NCBI GenBank assembly: GCA_946411525.1
Contig: CAMKEI010000001.1
Span: 62,001 to 126,000 of the forward strand
DNA: 64,000 nucleotides
Direction of reading: 5' to 3'
Origin: an uncultured Clostridia bacterium
GTDB taxonomy: Bacteria; Bacillota; Clostridia; Christensenellales; Aristaeellaceae
Under the pieces are notes generated by a model that worked only from the letters and a program-made list of their open reading frames with translations, was not told the origin of the DNA and ran no database searches. Position numbers and translations under genes: made by a program. Below, in pieces: positions 1-8,639 of this stretch; position 1 is the first letter of the stretch, and the number at the start of each line of letters is the position of its first letter.

Positions 1-59
1 AAGACAAAGGAAGCAATGAATAAAAAAGGGATTTCAGACGGCCGAAAAGACGGTCAGAG

Positions 60-88
60 TTGCGTACGGAACGCCGGAATGATATAAT
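60..88 (+). promoter_or_regulatory. SigA-type promoter for the fruK-like operon
   Basis: TTGCGT (60-65), a 17-nt spacer and TATAAT (83-88) with an upstream TG that makes an extended -10. It lies 31 bases before the kinase start codon. Bases 1-59 hold no gene I can support. Confidence 0.7.
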
Positions 89-119
89 CCTTTAAATAGA
101 CTTTATCGGAGGAACCGGT

Positions 120-1049
120 ATGATTACCACAGTCTGCCTGAATCCATGCTTTGATAAAACGGTCAGCGTTGACCGGCTGCTTCCGGGACAGGTGAACCGG
201 ATCCGTGAGGCGCGCGTTGATCTCGGAGGGAACGCCATCAACGTGGCGGTCGTCGCCAGACGGCTCGGACTGGAAGCGCAGTGCCTCGGGATCATGGGAG
301 AGAACGGCGCGACGGAACTGACCGCGCTGATGGATCATGAGGGGCTCACGCACCGTTTCCTGACCGTTCCCGGCGGCCATGTGCGAACCAATATGAAAGT
401 CTACAGCCTCGACGGGCAGGGCGTGACCGAGCTGAACGAACCCGGCACGCAGGTTACCGAAAGCATCCTCCAGGAATTTACCCGGATTGTCGCGGAGGAT
501 ACGGCGGACAGCGATATGATTGTTCTGACCGGAAGCCTGCCCCCGGGATGCCCTGAGGGAACGTACCGCGACCTGATCAATGCCCTGGACGGCAAAAAAT
601 GCATTCTTGATACGGAAGGAAGAGAGCTGGAGCTGGCGACCAAAGGGGCCGATCCCTTCCTGATCAAGCCCAATCTCCGGGAAATGGAAGCGACGCTCGG
701 AATTGAACTGCGCACGATGCGGGCAATCCGCGACGCGGCGCTGATCTTTGTCCGCCTCGGCGTGCAGCACGCGGTCGTTTCCATGGGCGCGATGGGCGCC
801 ATGTATATCTCCGCGGACAAGACCCTCTTCGCGCCCGCCCTCCGCGTGGAGACCAAATCGACAGTCGGCGCCGGCGACGCGATGATCGGCGGCATGCTGC
901 TGGGCTATCAGATTGAGAAAAATATGGCGAGAGCCTTCCGGTACGGCATCGCCGCCGGCGCGGCGAGCGTCATGACCGAAGGAAACCAGCCGATCAACCG
1001 ATCCGATTTCGACGCGCTGCTTGATCAGGTCCGGGTCCAGGAAGTGTAA
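120..1049 (+). CDS. fruK: 1-phosphofructokinase family hexose kinase (PfkB/ribokinase fold)
   Basis: PfkB-family sugar-phosphate kinase, probably phosphorylating fructose-1-phosphate (or a related hexose phosphate) with ATP in the cytoplasm. The N-terminus carries the LNPCFDKT signature of hexose-phosphate kinases, followed by a glycine-rich GGNAINVA segment. The C-terminal VGAGDAM motif (about residue 247) contains the catalytic Asp and anion hole. At 309 residues it has normal family length. The start sits after ATCGGAGGAACCGGT, a good ribosome site. No PTS transporter or DeoR regulator lies beside it, so the substrate is inferred from family resemblance only; tagatose-6-phosphate or 6-phosphofructose are alternatives. 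It is the first gene of a rightward run that continues through the GNAT and hydrolase genes. Confidence 0.85.
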   Translation: MITTVCLNPCFDKTVSVDRLLPGQVNRIREARVDLGGNAINVAVVARRLGLEAQCLGIMGENGATELTALMDHEGLTHRFLTVPGGHVRTNMKVYSLDGQGVTELNEPGTQVTESILQEFTRIVAEDTADSDMIVLTGSLPPGCPEGTYRDLINALDGKKCILDTEGRELELATKGADPFLIKPNLREMEATLGIELRTMRAIRDAALIFVRLGVQHAVVSMGAMGAMYISADKTLFAPALRVETKSTVGAGDAMIGGMLLGYQIEKNMARAFRYGIAAGAASVMTEGNQPINRSDFDALLDQVRVQEV

Positions 1050-1054
1050 AAGAG

Positions 1055-1522
1055 ATGCTTTTCAGACACAACAGGCCCGAATACTCAGACGGCACGATCG
1101 ACCTGATTCCGATCCATATCGGCACGCCGAACCGGGAGCTCGGATTTGGGCACGAACAGATCTGGAAGATTACCCTGCACAATGAAAAGCAGGAGATCGG
1201 ACAGATCAGTTACCGGGACGGAGAAAGCAGGTGCGTCTATTACTACGGGCATATCGGATACCATATCGATCCACCGTACCGCGGACGGCATTTCGCGTAC
1301 CGCGCGTGCAGGCTGATCGAGCGGGAGATCCGGCTGTCCGGCAAAACCTCCGTTGTGATTACCTGCGATCCGGACAACGAACCGAGCCGGAAGACCTGCG
1401 TGCGGCTCGGCTGCCTGTTTGAACGCGTCGCGGACGTGCCCGAGGACATCTATCGTAAATTTGAGATCAGCCAGCAGAAATGCCGGTATATCTGGCATAT
1501 GGCTGCAGTGGATGAGCAATGA
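1055..1522 (+). CDS. GNAT family N-acetyltransferase
   Basis: A 155-residue GNAT-fold protein expected to transfer an acetyl group from acetyl-CoA to an unknown amine. The centre reads GYHIDPPYRGRHFAYRA, matching the beta4/motif A acyl-CoA pyrophosphate loop (R/Q-x-x-G-x-G/A). A later segment, CDPDNEPSRKTCVRLG, matches the usual N-x-x-S motif B region. It follows the kinase by 5 bases and overlaps the next hydrolase start by 4 bases (ATGA), so the three genes are probably translationally coupled. The substrate cannot be inferred. Confidence 0.8.
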   Translation: MLFRHNRPEYSDGTIDLIPIHIGTPNRELGFGHEQIWKITLHNEKQEIGQISYRDGESRCVYYYGHIGYHIDPPYRGRHFAYRACRLIEREIRLSGKTSVVITCDPDNEPSRKTCVRLGCLFERVADVPEDIYRKFEISQQKCRYIWHMAAVDEQ

Positions 1523-2301
1523 AAGAGAGCATAAACGGTACGGAGATCAGCTACAGGATCGAGGGAGAAGGGGAGAACCGGGTCCTGCTGCTTCACGGCT
1601 GGGGCTGCGACATGAAGATGATGCAGCCTGTCGCCGACGCGCTGAAAACGGATCACCGGGTCCTGATGATCGACTTTCCGGGACACGGGGAGAGCGGCAG
1701 ACCTCCCGAGCCCTGGGGCGTGCCGGAATACGCCGGATGCCTTGAAGAACTGCTGTGGAAACTGCAGTTCACGCCGTGCAGCGCGGTAGCCCACAGCTTC
1801 GGCGCGAGAATCGCGACATGGATCGAATCGGAGCATCCCGGAACATTCGGGAAAATGATTTTTACCGGAGCCGCCGGTATCCGGCCGCAGCCTTCCGAAG
1901 AAGCCAGGAAGCGCAGCGCGCGCTACAGGCAGCTGAAGGGTTACTGCGAGACGATCGGTAAAATCCCGCTGCTCGGAAAGGCGGCGGACGGATGGATGGA
2001 AAAGCTGCGGCAGAAATACGGAAGCCGCGACTATAACGCGCTGGATGAAGAAATGCGCAAAACATTCGTGAAAGTGATCAACCTGGACCTGACGGACCGA
2101 TACGAGCGTTTCAGGGCAAGCACGCTGCTGATCTGGGGAGACGCGGACACGGAGACGCCGCTCTGGATGGCCAGGGAGATGGAAAAAAGAATCCCGGACG
2201 CGGGGCTTGTGATTCTGGAGGGCGGATCCCACTTCGCCTACCTGGAGCAGATCGCCCGGTTCAACACAATCAGCCGGCAGTTTCTGAAGGGAGATGACTG
2301 A
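1519..2301 (+). CDS. alpha/beta hydrolase
   Basis: A 260-residue alpha/beta-hydrolase without a signal peptide, so cytoplasmic. The oxyanion region LLHGWGCD, the lid-proximal GHGESGRP, the nucleophile elbow with Ser in AHSFGA, the acid in IWGDAD and the terminal His in GGSHFAY are all present in order, so it should be active. It overlaps the upstream acetyltransferase (ATGA) and the downstream membrane Mur ligase by 8 bases. The tight coupling to a Mur ligase and Ddl suggests an envelope-related ester or amide substrate, but that is inference; esterase, lipase or peptidase activity cannot be told apart here. Confidence 0.85.
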   Translation: MKESINGTEISYRIEGEGENRVLLLHGWGCDMKMMQPVADALKTDHRVLMIDFPGHGESGRPPEPWGVPEYAGCLEELLWKLQFTPCSAVAHSFGARIATWIESEHPGTFGKMIFTGAAGIRPQPSEEARKRSARYRQLKGYCETIGKIPLLGKAADGWMEKLRQKYGSRDYNALDEEMRKTFVKVINLDLTDRYERFRASTLLIWGDADTETPLWMAREMEKRIPDAGLVILEGGSHFAYLEQIARFNTISRQFLKGDD

Positions 2302-3931
2302 CGTGTTCCGGACCTGGATCCTCTGCATAGCCGCAGCCGTCAGCTGCCTGCTGTCGGGAAAGATCCTGCTGCACTATTTCCAGCTGGAAAGCTATCAGTT
2401 TCCCGGATACTTCCGTACGGTCAGGCGAAACCTGCTGAAGGCAGTCCTGCCGGGAATCTGCGTATCGGTTCTCCTTGCCGCGGCGCTGCTTCCGGCGGCC
2501 GTGCTGAACGCCGCGGTATGGGACCGGCCCGTAGTCAGGGCACTGCACCTGATTCTGTCCGTTCTTCTCCTGACCGGCGGGGGATGGTTCCTGGGCAGAC
2601 GGCTCAGTGAGAAAAAAGCCAAAAAAGCGTTCGTGCTGACGGCGCGGATGAAACGGCTGTACGCGGTTTCCCTTGCCGTGATGACGCTGATCCTTTATTT
2701 CAGCGTCCGGATGACGAACAGCCAGCCGGGCCGCGACGCCGCCGGGACGGCCGTTTTCATCTGCTTCCCTCTGCTGCTGCCGCTGTGGATCGCTTTATGC
2801 GGACTGCTGGCCTGGCCTGTCGAGAAACTGATCAGCGAGCTGTATTTCCGGGACGCGCAGCGCATCCTCCGGGAACGGAAGGACCTGATCCGGATCGGGA
2901 TTACCGGCAGCTGGGGAAAGACCAGCGTGAAATTCATTCTCGGAACGATCCTGGAAGAGAAATACCACACGCTCGTGACCCCGGCCAGTTTCAATACGCC
3001 GATGGGCGTCACGAAGGTCATCCGCTCCCAGCTGGAGCCCGGCCACCGCGTTTTCGTCGCGGAAATGGGCGCGCGCCATGTGGGCGATATCAAGGAGATG
3101 TGCCGGCTGGTGCATCCGCAGATCGGGATCCTGACCTCAGTCGGCCCGCAGCATCTGGACACATTCAGGACGGTGGAACGGGTCGCGAAGACAAAGTATG
3201 AGCTGATCGACGCGCTGCCGGAGGACGGGGAAGCGTTCTTCGCGGACGACGGAGATCTCTGCAGACAGCTGTATGAAAAAACGACTGTTTCAAAGCACCT
3301 GACAGGAACGGATCCGGAGAAGGACGAGGTGTGGGCGGAGGATATCCGGTATTCACCGGAAGGCAGCACGTTCACCCTGTGCCGCGGCGGGCTCCGCAAA
3401 GACTGTACGACGCAGCTGCTGGGCGAACTGAACATCCGGAACATCCTGCTGTGCGCCGCCGTCGCGTTCTGCCTCAGACTGAGCATGGAACAGATCGCGC
3501 GCGGCATCGCGAAAATCAGGCCGGTGGAGCACAGGCTGCAGCTGATCCGCCACCCGGGCGGGCCGAACGTGATCGACGACGCGTTCAACAGCAATATCCG
3601 CGGCGCAAAACAGGCGTTTCAGGTCCTGAAACAGTTTCCGCGGAAGCGGGTAGTCATCACCCCCGGCATGGTGGAACTCGGCGATCAGGAATACGCGATG
3701 AACAGGGAATTCGGGGCGGCCATGGCGGACTGCTGCGACGCCGCCGTGCTGGTCGGCCGGAAACGAAGCGCCGCCATCGCGGACGGACTGAAGGAGAACG
3801 GTTTTCCGGAGGACTCGGTTTTTGTCGTTCAGTCCCTGGAGGAAGCGACGGTTCTGATGCGTGAAATCACCGGCGCCGGCGATACCGTCCTGTTCGAGAA
3901 CGACCTTCCGGACAACTATACCGAATCATAA
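2294..3931 (+). CDS. membrane-anchored MurF-like Mur ligase
   Basis: A 545-residue ATP-dependent Mur ligase with an unusual N-terminus. Residues 1-200 form about five hydrophobic segments (near 8-25, 48-72, 80-100, 118-136 and 148-175), where canonical MurF carries its UDP-binding domain. The ligase core then starts with the P-loop GITGSWGKTS (202-211), continues with a central-domain EMGARHVGDI and ends with the C-terminal domain motif IDDAFNSN, which parallels IDDAYNAN of MurF. The predicted reaction is adding a D-Ala-D-Ala-like unit to a cell-wall precursor at the membrane. It is sandwiched between an alpha/beta hydrolase and Ddl, consistent with that. The soluble MurF is presumably elsewhere, so this may be a paralogue with a different acceptor. 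Confidence 0.75.
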   Translation: MTDVFRTWILCIAAAVSCLLSGKILLHYFQLESYQFPGYFRTVRRNLLKAVLPGICVSVLLAAALLPAAVLNAAVWDRPVVRALHLILSVLLLTGGGWFLGRRLSEKKAKKAFVLTARMKRLYAVSLAVMTLILYFSVRMTNSQPGRDAAGTAVFICFPLLLPLWIALCGLLAWPVEKLISELYFRDAQRILRERKDLIRIGITGSWGKTSVKFILGTILEEKYHTLVTPASFNTPMGVTKVIRSQLEPGHRVFVAEMGARHVGDIKEMCRLVHPQIGILTSVGPQHLDTFRTVERVAKTKYELIDALPEDGEAFFADDGDLCRQLYEKTTVSKHLTGTDPEKDEVWAEDIRYSPEGSTFTLCRGGLRKDCTTQLLGELNIRNILLCAAVAFCLRLSMEQIARGIAKIRPVEHRLQLIRHPGGPNVIDDAFNSNIRGAKQAFQVLKQFPRKRVVITPGMVELGDQEYAMNREFGAAMADCCDAAVLVGRKRSAAIADGLKENGFPEDSVFVVQSLEEATVLMREITGAGDTVLFENDLPDNYTES

Positions 3932-3945
3932 CGGAGGAAACCGAA

Positions 3946-5157
3946 ATGAAAAAACAGATCGGCGTCATCTTCGGCAGCAGGAGCTGTGAGCGGGAAGTGG
4001 CCATTATCAGCGCGGTACAGCTGATGCGCCATATCAACAGGGAGACATACGACGTGATTCCCGTTTATGTCGACGAACACGGAAACTGGTATACCGGAGA
4101 GAAACTGACGGAGATCGGTTCCTACAAACCTTTCAATCCGAACGCGTCGGGAATCCTCCGGGTTTTTCCCGATCTTTCGTCCGGATCCGGCGCGCTGCTG
4201 ACCGTGAACAAAGGCAGCGGCCTGTTCGCGAAGGAGAAGGTGGAAATCGCCGCGCGCGTTGACGTCTATATTGTCGTGATGCACGGGCTGAACGGTGAGG
4301 ACGGCACCCTTCAGGGGCTGCTGGAGCTCGCGAACGTTCCGTATACCTCCACCGGTGTGGCCGGCAGCGCCATCGGGATGGACAAAATCATGATGAAGCA
4401 GTTTTTCCGCGGGGCGGATCTGCCCGTGCTGCCCGGCGTCTGGTTCACACGCTCCGCGTTTGAAAGCGACAGGGACGCCGTCATCAAAAAGGTCGGGGAA
4501 GAACTCGGATATCCCGTGTTTGTCAAACCGGCAAATCTGGGATCGAGTATCGGCGTCAGCCGAGCGGACGACGCGGAATCGCTGGCGGACAGCCTGGAGC
4601 TCGCGTTTGATTACGACCGGCGCGTGCTGGTCGAGAAAGGCCTGGACAAGCCCATTGAACTGAACTGCAGCGTCGTCGGATACGATGAGGAAACAGAAGC
4701 GTCGCCGATCGAAATGCCGATCAACAGCGACGAGTTCCTGGATTTCAGGGACAAATACCTTGCCTCGGGAGGCAGCAAGGGTATGGCCAGCCTGCACCGG
4801 GTGCTTCCCGCTCCGATCGAGGAGGATCTGAAAAACGAGATCCAGGAGCTGAGCCGGACCATATTCCGCCTGCTGGACTGCAAAGGCGTCGTACGAATCG
4901 ACTATATGTTTGACCGGATCGGCGGGAAGCTGTACATCACCGAAATCAACACCATTCCGGGCAGCCTTGCCTTTTACCTGTGGGTGAACGCCGGCGTTTC
5001 CTATACAAAACTGATCGACAGGATGATCGGATACGCCGAGAAAGCCCATGAGGACAAGAACCGGGCGAACTACGCCTATACAAGCGACATCCTGAACGGC
5101 GTTTCATTCGGAGCGAAGGGTTCCAAAGGCAGCAAAGGCGCCAAGACCGCAAAATAA
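3946..5157 (+). CDS. ddl: D-alanine--D-alanine ligase
   Basis: An ATP-grasp ligase making D-Ala-D-Ala for peptidoglycan. It starts with the GVIFGSRSCEREVAI motif of Ddl (His of the usual S-x-E-H-E-V replaced by Arg). It has MHGLNGEDG (substrate loop), KPANLGSSIGVS (ATP-grasp lysine and omega-loop start) and the metal-binding ITEINTIPG at the C-terminus. At 403 residues it is longer than typical Ddl (about 310-370), in part because of a basic, glycine-serine-lysine tail (about residues 388-403). It follows the Mur ligase by 14 bases with an ACGGAGGAAACCGAA ribosome site. The operon order hydrolase-Mur ligase-Ddl supports wall-precursor synthesis; D-Ala-D-Ser or D-Ala-D-Lac specificity cannot be excluded. 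Confidence 0.88.
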   Translation: MKKQIGVIFGSRSCEREVAIISAVQLMRHINRETYDVIPVYVDEHGNWYTGEKLTEIGSYKPFNPNASGILRVFPDLSSGSGALLTVNKGSGLFAKEKVEIAARVDVYIVVMHGLNGEDGTLQGLLELANVPYTSTGVAGSAIGMDKIMMKQFFRGADLPVLPGVWFTRSAFESDRDAVIKKVGEELGYPVFVKPANLGSSIGVSRADDAESLADSLELAFDYDRRVLVEKGLDKPIELNCSVVGYDEETEASPIEMPINSDEFLDFRDKYLASGGSKGMASLHRVLPAPIEEDLKNEIQELSRTIFRLLDCKGVVRIDYMFDRIGGKLYITEINTIPGSLAFYLWVNAGVSYTKLIDRMIGYAEKAHEDKNRANYAYTSDILNGVSFGAKGSKGSKGAKTAK

Positions 5158-5173
5158 GGAAAGGTCCTTTACC

Positions 5174-7054
5174 GTGATGCTTGAAAAGATCCACAGCCCG
5201 CGTGATCTGGACGGAATGAGCTACGAACAGCTCGACCGGCTGGCCGGAGAGATCCGCAACGAACTGATCACCACCGTTTCGGCAAACGGCGGCCATCTTG
5301 CCTCCAATCTGGGCATCGTCGAGTTGACGCTCGCCCTGCACCGGGTTTTTCATATGCCTGAGGACAGGATCATTTTTGACGTGGGGCACCAGAGTTACGT
5401 CCATAAGATGATTACGGGACGCTACGACCGCTTCTCCACGCTGCGCTCCTACGGCGGGATCGCGGGTTTTCCGAAACGCAGCGAGAGCGAATACGACTGT
5501 TTTGAAACCGGCCACGCCAGTACGGCGATTTCCGCCGCGCTCGGCATTGCCCGGGCAAGGGACTATCAGCATCAGAAATATGAAGTCATCGCAGTTGTCG
5601 GAGACGGCGCGCTGACCGGGGGCATGTGCTATGAAGCGCTCAACGACGCCGGAAACAGCGGCACCAAGATGATCGTCGTCCTGAACGACAACGAAATGAG
5701 CATCGCGCCGAACGTCGGCGCGCTGTCCAATTATCTGACGAATCTCCGCATCAGCGCCGGATGGCAGAGCGCAAAAAGGAAGGTCCGCCACCTGAACCGG
5801 ATCCCGCTGATCGGAAAACCGGTGTACAGACTGATTCACGGGACCAAGCAGCTGCTGAGAACCGTATTTGTACGGGATACAGAACTGGGATTCTTTGAAG
5901 CGCTCGGTTTCGCCTATTTCGGACCGATCAACGGACATGATCTGGCCGGCATGGAGAACGCGTTCCGCCAGGCGCAGATGTACAAAGGCCCCTGCGTGAT
6001 CCAGGTGCTGACGAAAAAAGGCTACGGATACGACAAAGCGGAAGAACGCCCCGAGGCGTTTCACGGCACGCCGCCTTTCTATATCGAGACAGGATACAGG
6101 ATCGACAAACCCGCGAAACCTTCCTGGGGGCATATCATGGCCGACACGCTGGCGGATCTGGCTGAGAAGGACGAACGGGTCGTCGCCATCACCGCCGCCA
6201 TGAAACTGGGGACCGGACTTGATCATTTCGCGGAGCGGTTCCCTGACCGGATCATCGACGTCGGTATCGCCGAGGAGCACGCCGCCACCATGGCCGCGGG
6301 GCTGGCAGCCGGCGGGATGCGGCCGTATGTGGCCGTATACGCCAGCTTCTTCCAGCGCTGCTATGATCAGATGCTGCACGACGTGTGCATGCAGCATCTT
6401 CCCGTGACCTTTCTGCTCGACCGCAGCGGCATCGGCGGAGAAGACGGACAGACCCACCACGGATTATTTGATTTATCCATCACGATCCCGGTTCCGGGAC
6501 TGACCGTGCTGGCGCCCTGTTCGTCGGAAGAACTCATCAGCATGCTGAAATGGACCGCCGGGCAGAACGGTCCCTGCGTCATACGGTATCCCAAATCCGT
6601 GAAGGCGATCGAAACAGACCGGGAATACCTGCCGTTCAGACCGGGCGTATGGCATGCCCTGACAGACGAAAGCGACGTGATCCTCCTCGCGGCCGGATCA
6701 ATGGTATCCAGGGCGATGGATATTCATCTGAAGCTCGCGTCCGAGGGGGTCAGGACCACGGTCGTGAACTGTTCTTCAGTCAAACCGCCGGACGAGGACT
6801 ATCTTTCCTCCGTTCCCCGGAACGCGAAGGTGTTCACACTGGAAGAGCACATGATCAACGGCGGATTCGGCGAGTACGTCACCCGCGTCTGCAAAGACCG
6901 GGGGTGGACGGTGCCGGTTCGCTGCTTCGGGGTCGGGGACACCTATATCCAGCACGGAGATCATGAGCATCTGATGCGCGACGCGGGACTGGACGCCGAA
7001 ACCGTCGCGGACGCCATCCTCCGCGCAGTGAAGGGAGAAGAATACGTTGGCTGA
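5174..7054 (+). CDS. dxs: 1-deoxy-D-xylulose-5-phosphate synthase
   Basis: A thiamine-diphosphate enzyme condensing pyruvate and glyceraldehyde-3-phosphate, the first step of the MEP isoprenoid pathway and a branch point to thiamine and pyridoxal. Seen motifs include FDVGHQSYVHK, the ThDP-binding GDGALTGGMCYEALNDAG and, in the pyrimidine domain, DVGIAEEHAATMAAG followed by DRSGIGGEDGQTHHG. The length of 626 residues is standard. A GTG at 5174 directly precedes an ATG at 5177; either may start translation behind AAGGAAAGG. It overlaps tlyA by 8 bases. The same pathway's ispD and ispF are fused in a gene at 24769-25950. Confidence 0.95.
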   Translation: MMLEKIHSPRDLDGMSYEQLDRLAGEIRNELITTVSANGGHLASNLGIVELTLALHRVFHMPEDRIIFDVGHQSYVHKMITGRYDRFSTLRSYGGIAGFPKRSESEYDCFETGHASTAISAALGIARARDYQHQKYEVIAVVGDGALTGGMCYEALNDAGNSGTKMIVVLNDNEMSIAPNVGALSNYLTNLRISAGWQSAKRKVRHLNRIPLIGKPVYRLIHGTKQLLRTVFVRDTELGFFEALGFAYFGPINGHDLAGMENAFRQAQMYKGPCVIQVLTKKGYGYDKAEERPEAFHGTPPFYIETGYRIDKPAKPSWGHIMADTLADLAEKDERVVAITAAMKLGTGLDHFAERFPDRIIDVGIAEEHAATMAAGLAAGGMRPYVAVYASFFQRCYDQMLHDVCMQHLPVTFLLDRSGIGGEDGQTHHGLFDLSITIPVPGLTVLAPCSSEELISMLKWTAGQNGPCVIRYPKSVKAIETDREYLPFRPGVWHALTDESDVILLAAGSMVSRAMDIHLKLASEGVRTTVVNCSSVKPPDEDYLSSVPRNAKVFTLEEHMINGGFGEYVTRVCKDRGWTVPVRCFGVGDTYIQHGDHEHLMRDAGLDAETVADAILRAVKGEEYVG

Positions 7055-7871
7055 CAGAAAGAGGGCGGACGTCGCGCTGGTGCAGCAGATGCTCTGCGAG
7101 AGCCGGGAAAAGGCTCAGGCCGCTATTATGGAAGGCCGCGTTTACCTCGGGGAGAAACGGATCAACAAACCGTCCGAAATGATTGGAGACGACGAAACGC
7201 TGACAGTCAGGGCTGCCGGAAACGAATACGTCAGCCGGGGCGCGCTGAAGCTTGAAAAGGCGGTCCGCGTATTCGGCGCCGACCTGAAGGACAGGGTTGT
7301 CATGGATATCGGATCCAGCACGGGCGGATTCACGGACGTCTGCCTCCGGAACGGCGCGGCGCATGTATACTCCATCGACGTCGGATACGGACAGCTGGAC
7401 TGGAAACTGAGAAACGATCCCCGCGTGACAGTGATGGAAAGGACTAACGCAAGGCATCTGACGCCGGAAATGTTTCCCGACCGTCCTTCGGTTACCGTCA
7501 TGGACGTCAGTTTCATCTCCATCCGTCTGATCCTGCCCGTCGCGGCGTCGGTCATGGGAGACGACGGGGTTTTCTATACGCTGATCAAACCCCAGTTTGA
7601 AGCGGGCAGGGAATCCGTCGGAAAAAACGGCGTCGTACGGGATCCGAAGATCCATGAGGACGTGCTGAACGAGGTTATCCGTTTCGCGGAAGAGACAGGC
7701 TGGCAGACAGTCGGCCTGGATTTCTCACCGATTACGGGACCGAAGGGCAATATCGAATTCCTGGCGGAAATCAGAAAAACCGGCGGAACCCGTCATACGG
7801 TCACGCCGGAGGAAATCAAAGCCGTTGTGGCTGAAGCGCATGAGAAAACGAGCCGCTCACAGGCTCACTGA
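7047..7871 (+). CDS. tlyA: TlyA family rRNA (cytidine-2'-O)-methyltransferase
   Basis: A 274-residue protein with an N-terminal S4 RNA-binding domain (about residues 5-62) and a C-terminal FtsJ-like SAM methyltransferase domain. The SAM motif reads DIGSSTGGFTDV, and KPQFEAGRE carries the catalytic Lys region. Family members methylate 16S and/or 23S rRNA and were historically called haemolysin A. It begins with TTG inside the end of dxs. The order dxs-tlyA-nadK-argR-recN is conserved in Clostridia and supports the assignment, although here an opposed pseudouridine synthase gene is inserted before nadK. Its 3' end overlaps that opposed gene by 15 bases. Confidence 0.9.
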   Translation: MADRKRADVALVQQMLCESREKAQAAIMEGRVYLGEKRINKPSEMIGDDETLTVRAAGNEYVSRGALKLEKAVRVFGADLKDRVVMDIGSSTGGFTDVCLRNGAAHVYSIDVGYGQLDWKLRNDPRVTVMERTNARHLTPEMFPDRPSVTVMDVSFISIRLILPVAASVMGDDGVFYTLIKPQFEAGRESVGKNGVVRDPKIHEDVLNEVIRFAEETGWQTVGLDFSPITGPKGNIEFLAEIRKTGGTRHTVTPEEIKAVVAEAHEKTSRSQAH

Positions 7872-8510
7872 CGGAAACAGATTCCAGGGGAACAAAGCCG
7901 GCGGCGCGGACGTGACGGAGACCACGCCGCTTTTCCGGCCGGGGTGCGGAAAACTGACCGCCGCGGACCAAAGCGCAACCGTATCGCACGGAACACGGCT
8001 TCCGTATTTCCGGTCGCCGGCCAGCGGGTACCCCCTGGACCCGAACTGCACCCGGATCTGATGCGTGCGGCCGGTATGCAGAAGGACGCGGACAAGGGAA
8101 AGCGTCTGGTCGTCCGCGTCCGCCGTATCCAGCACGGTCCACTCACATACAGCCTTTTTCACCCCCCCGCGGGGACGGGAAACAACATACGATTTGTTTT
8201 TATTCCGGTCGTGCCAGAGCAGATCTGTCCACTGACCGGTTTTGTTTTCCGGACATCCGGAGACCACGGCCAGGTATTCCTTCCGGACGGCCTCCTGCTG
8301 AAAAAGCCGCTGCATGGCGGCGCAGGACGCCGGGGAGAAAGCGAGGATCATCACGCCGCCCGTACTTTTATCCAGCCTGTGGACAGGCCATACGTCCGCG
8401 CCGGTCTGTTCACGGAGCAGATCAGGCAGGCCGGGTGATTCCGAAAGGATCCCGGCAGGCTTTTCACAGATGATCAGGGACGAATCCCGGAAAAGAATAT
8501 CGATCGCCAA
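7857..8510 (-). CDS. RluA family pseudouridine synthase
   Basis: Converts a uridine in rRNA or tRNA to pseudouridine. The catalytic Asp motif HRLDKSTGGVM, the substrate-side GRTHQIRVQF and an initial ICEKPAGILSE are typical of the RluA/RluC/RluD class. There is no N-terminal S4 domain. I choose the TTG at 8510 because AAAGGGA lies 6 bases before it and the product (217 residues) then has the usual short-form length; an upstream ATG near 8564 is an alternative. The gene is inserted, in reverse orientation, into an otherwise conserved tlyA-nadK order, and its promoter overlaps that of nadK. Confidence 0.85.
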   Translation of the reverse strand: MAIDILFRDSSLIICEKPAGILSESPGLPDLLREQTGADVWPVHRLDKSTGGVMILAFSPASCAAMQRLFQQEAVRKEYLAVVSGCPENKTGQWTDLLWHDRNKNKSYVVSRPRGGVKKAVCEWTVLDTADADDQTLSLVRVLLHTGRTHQIRVQFGSRGYPLAGDRKYGSRVPCDTVALWSAAVSFPHPGRKSGVVSVTSAPPALFPWNLFPSVSL

Positions 8511-8579
8511 AGGAACATCCCTTTCAAAATGAATATCAGGGGAATAAATCCCGGAATTCATGCAAATCATGCATTCTGC

Positions 8580-8608
8580 TTGAGTAAATATACACATTGT
8601 GTTACTAT
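8580..8608 (+). promoter_or_regulatory. candidate nadK promoter
   Basis: TTGAGT (8580-8585), 17-nt spacer, TACTAT (8603-8608), 31 bases before the preferred nadK start. It overlaps the opposing promoter of the RluA-type gene. Confidence 0.5.
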
Positions 8609-8616
8609 TTTGTCAA
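8587..8616 (-). promoter_or_regulatory. candidate promoter of the RluA-type gene
   Basis: On the minus strand: TTGACA (8616-8611), 18-nt spacer with a TG just before the -10, then TATATT (8592-8587). It is interleaved with the nadK promoter, so the two polymerases would compete for the same DNA. Confidence 0.5.
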
Positions 8617-8639
8617 ACAGAGGGGAAGGGAAGAAGCGT

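Noticed and set aside
1..87. A plus-strand frame open from base 1 to a stop at 85-87, possibly the tail of an upstream gene
   Set aside because: Only 28 codons, no recognisable motif, and it overlaps the fruK promoter; not enough to call.
4946..6460. A 504-codon minus-strand open frame opposite ddl and dxs
   Set aside because: Antisense to two well-supported enzymes; no motif or ribosome site.
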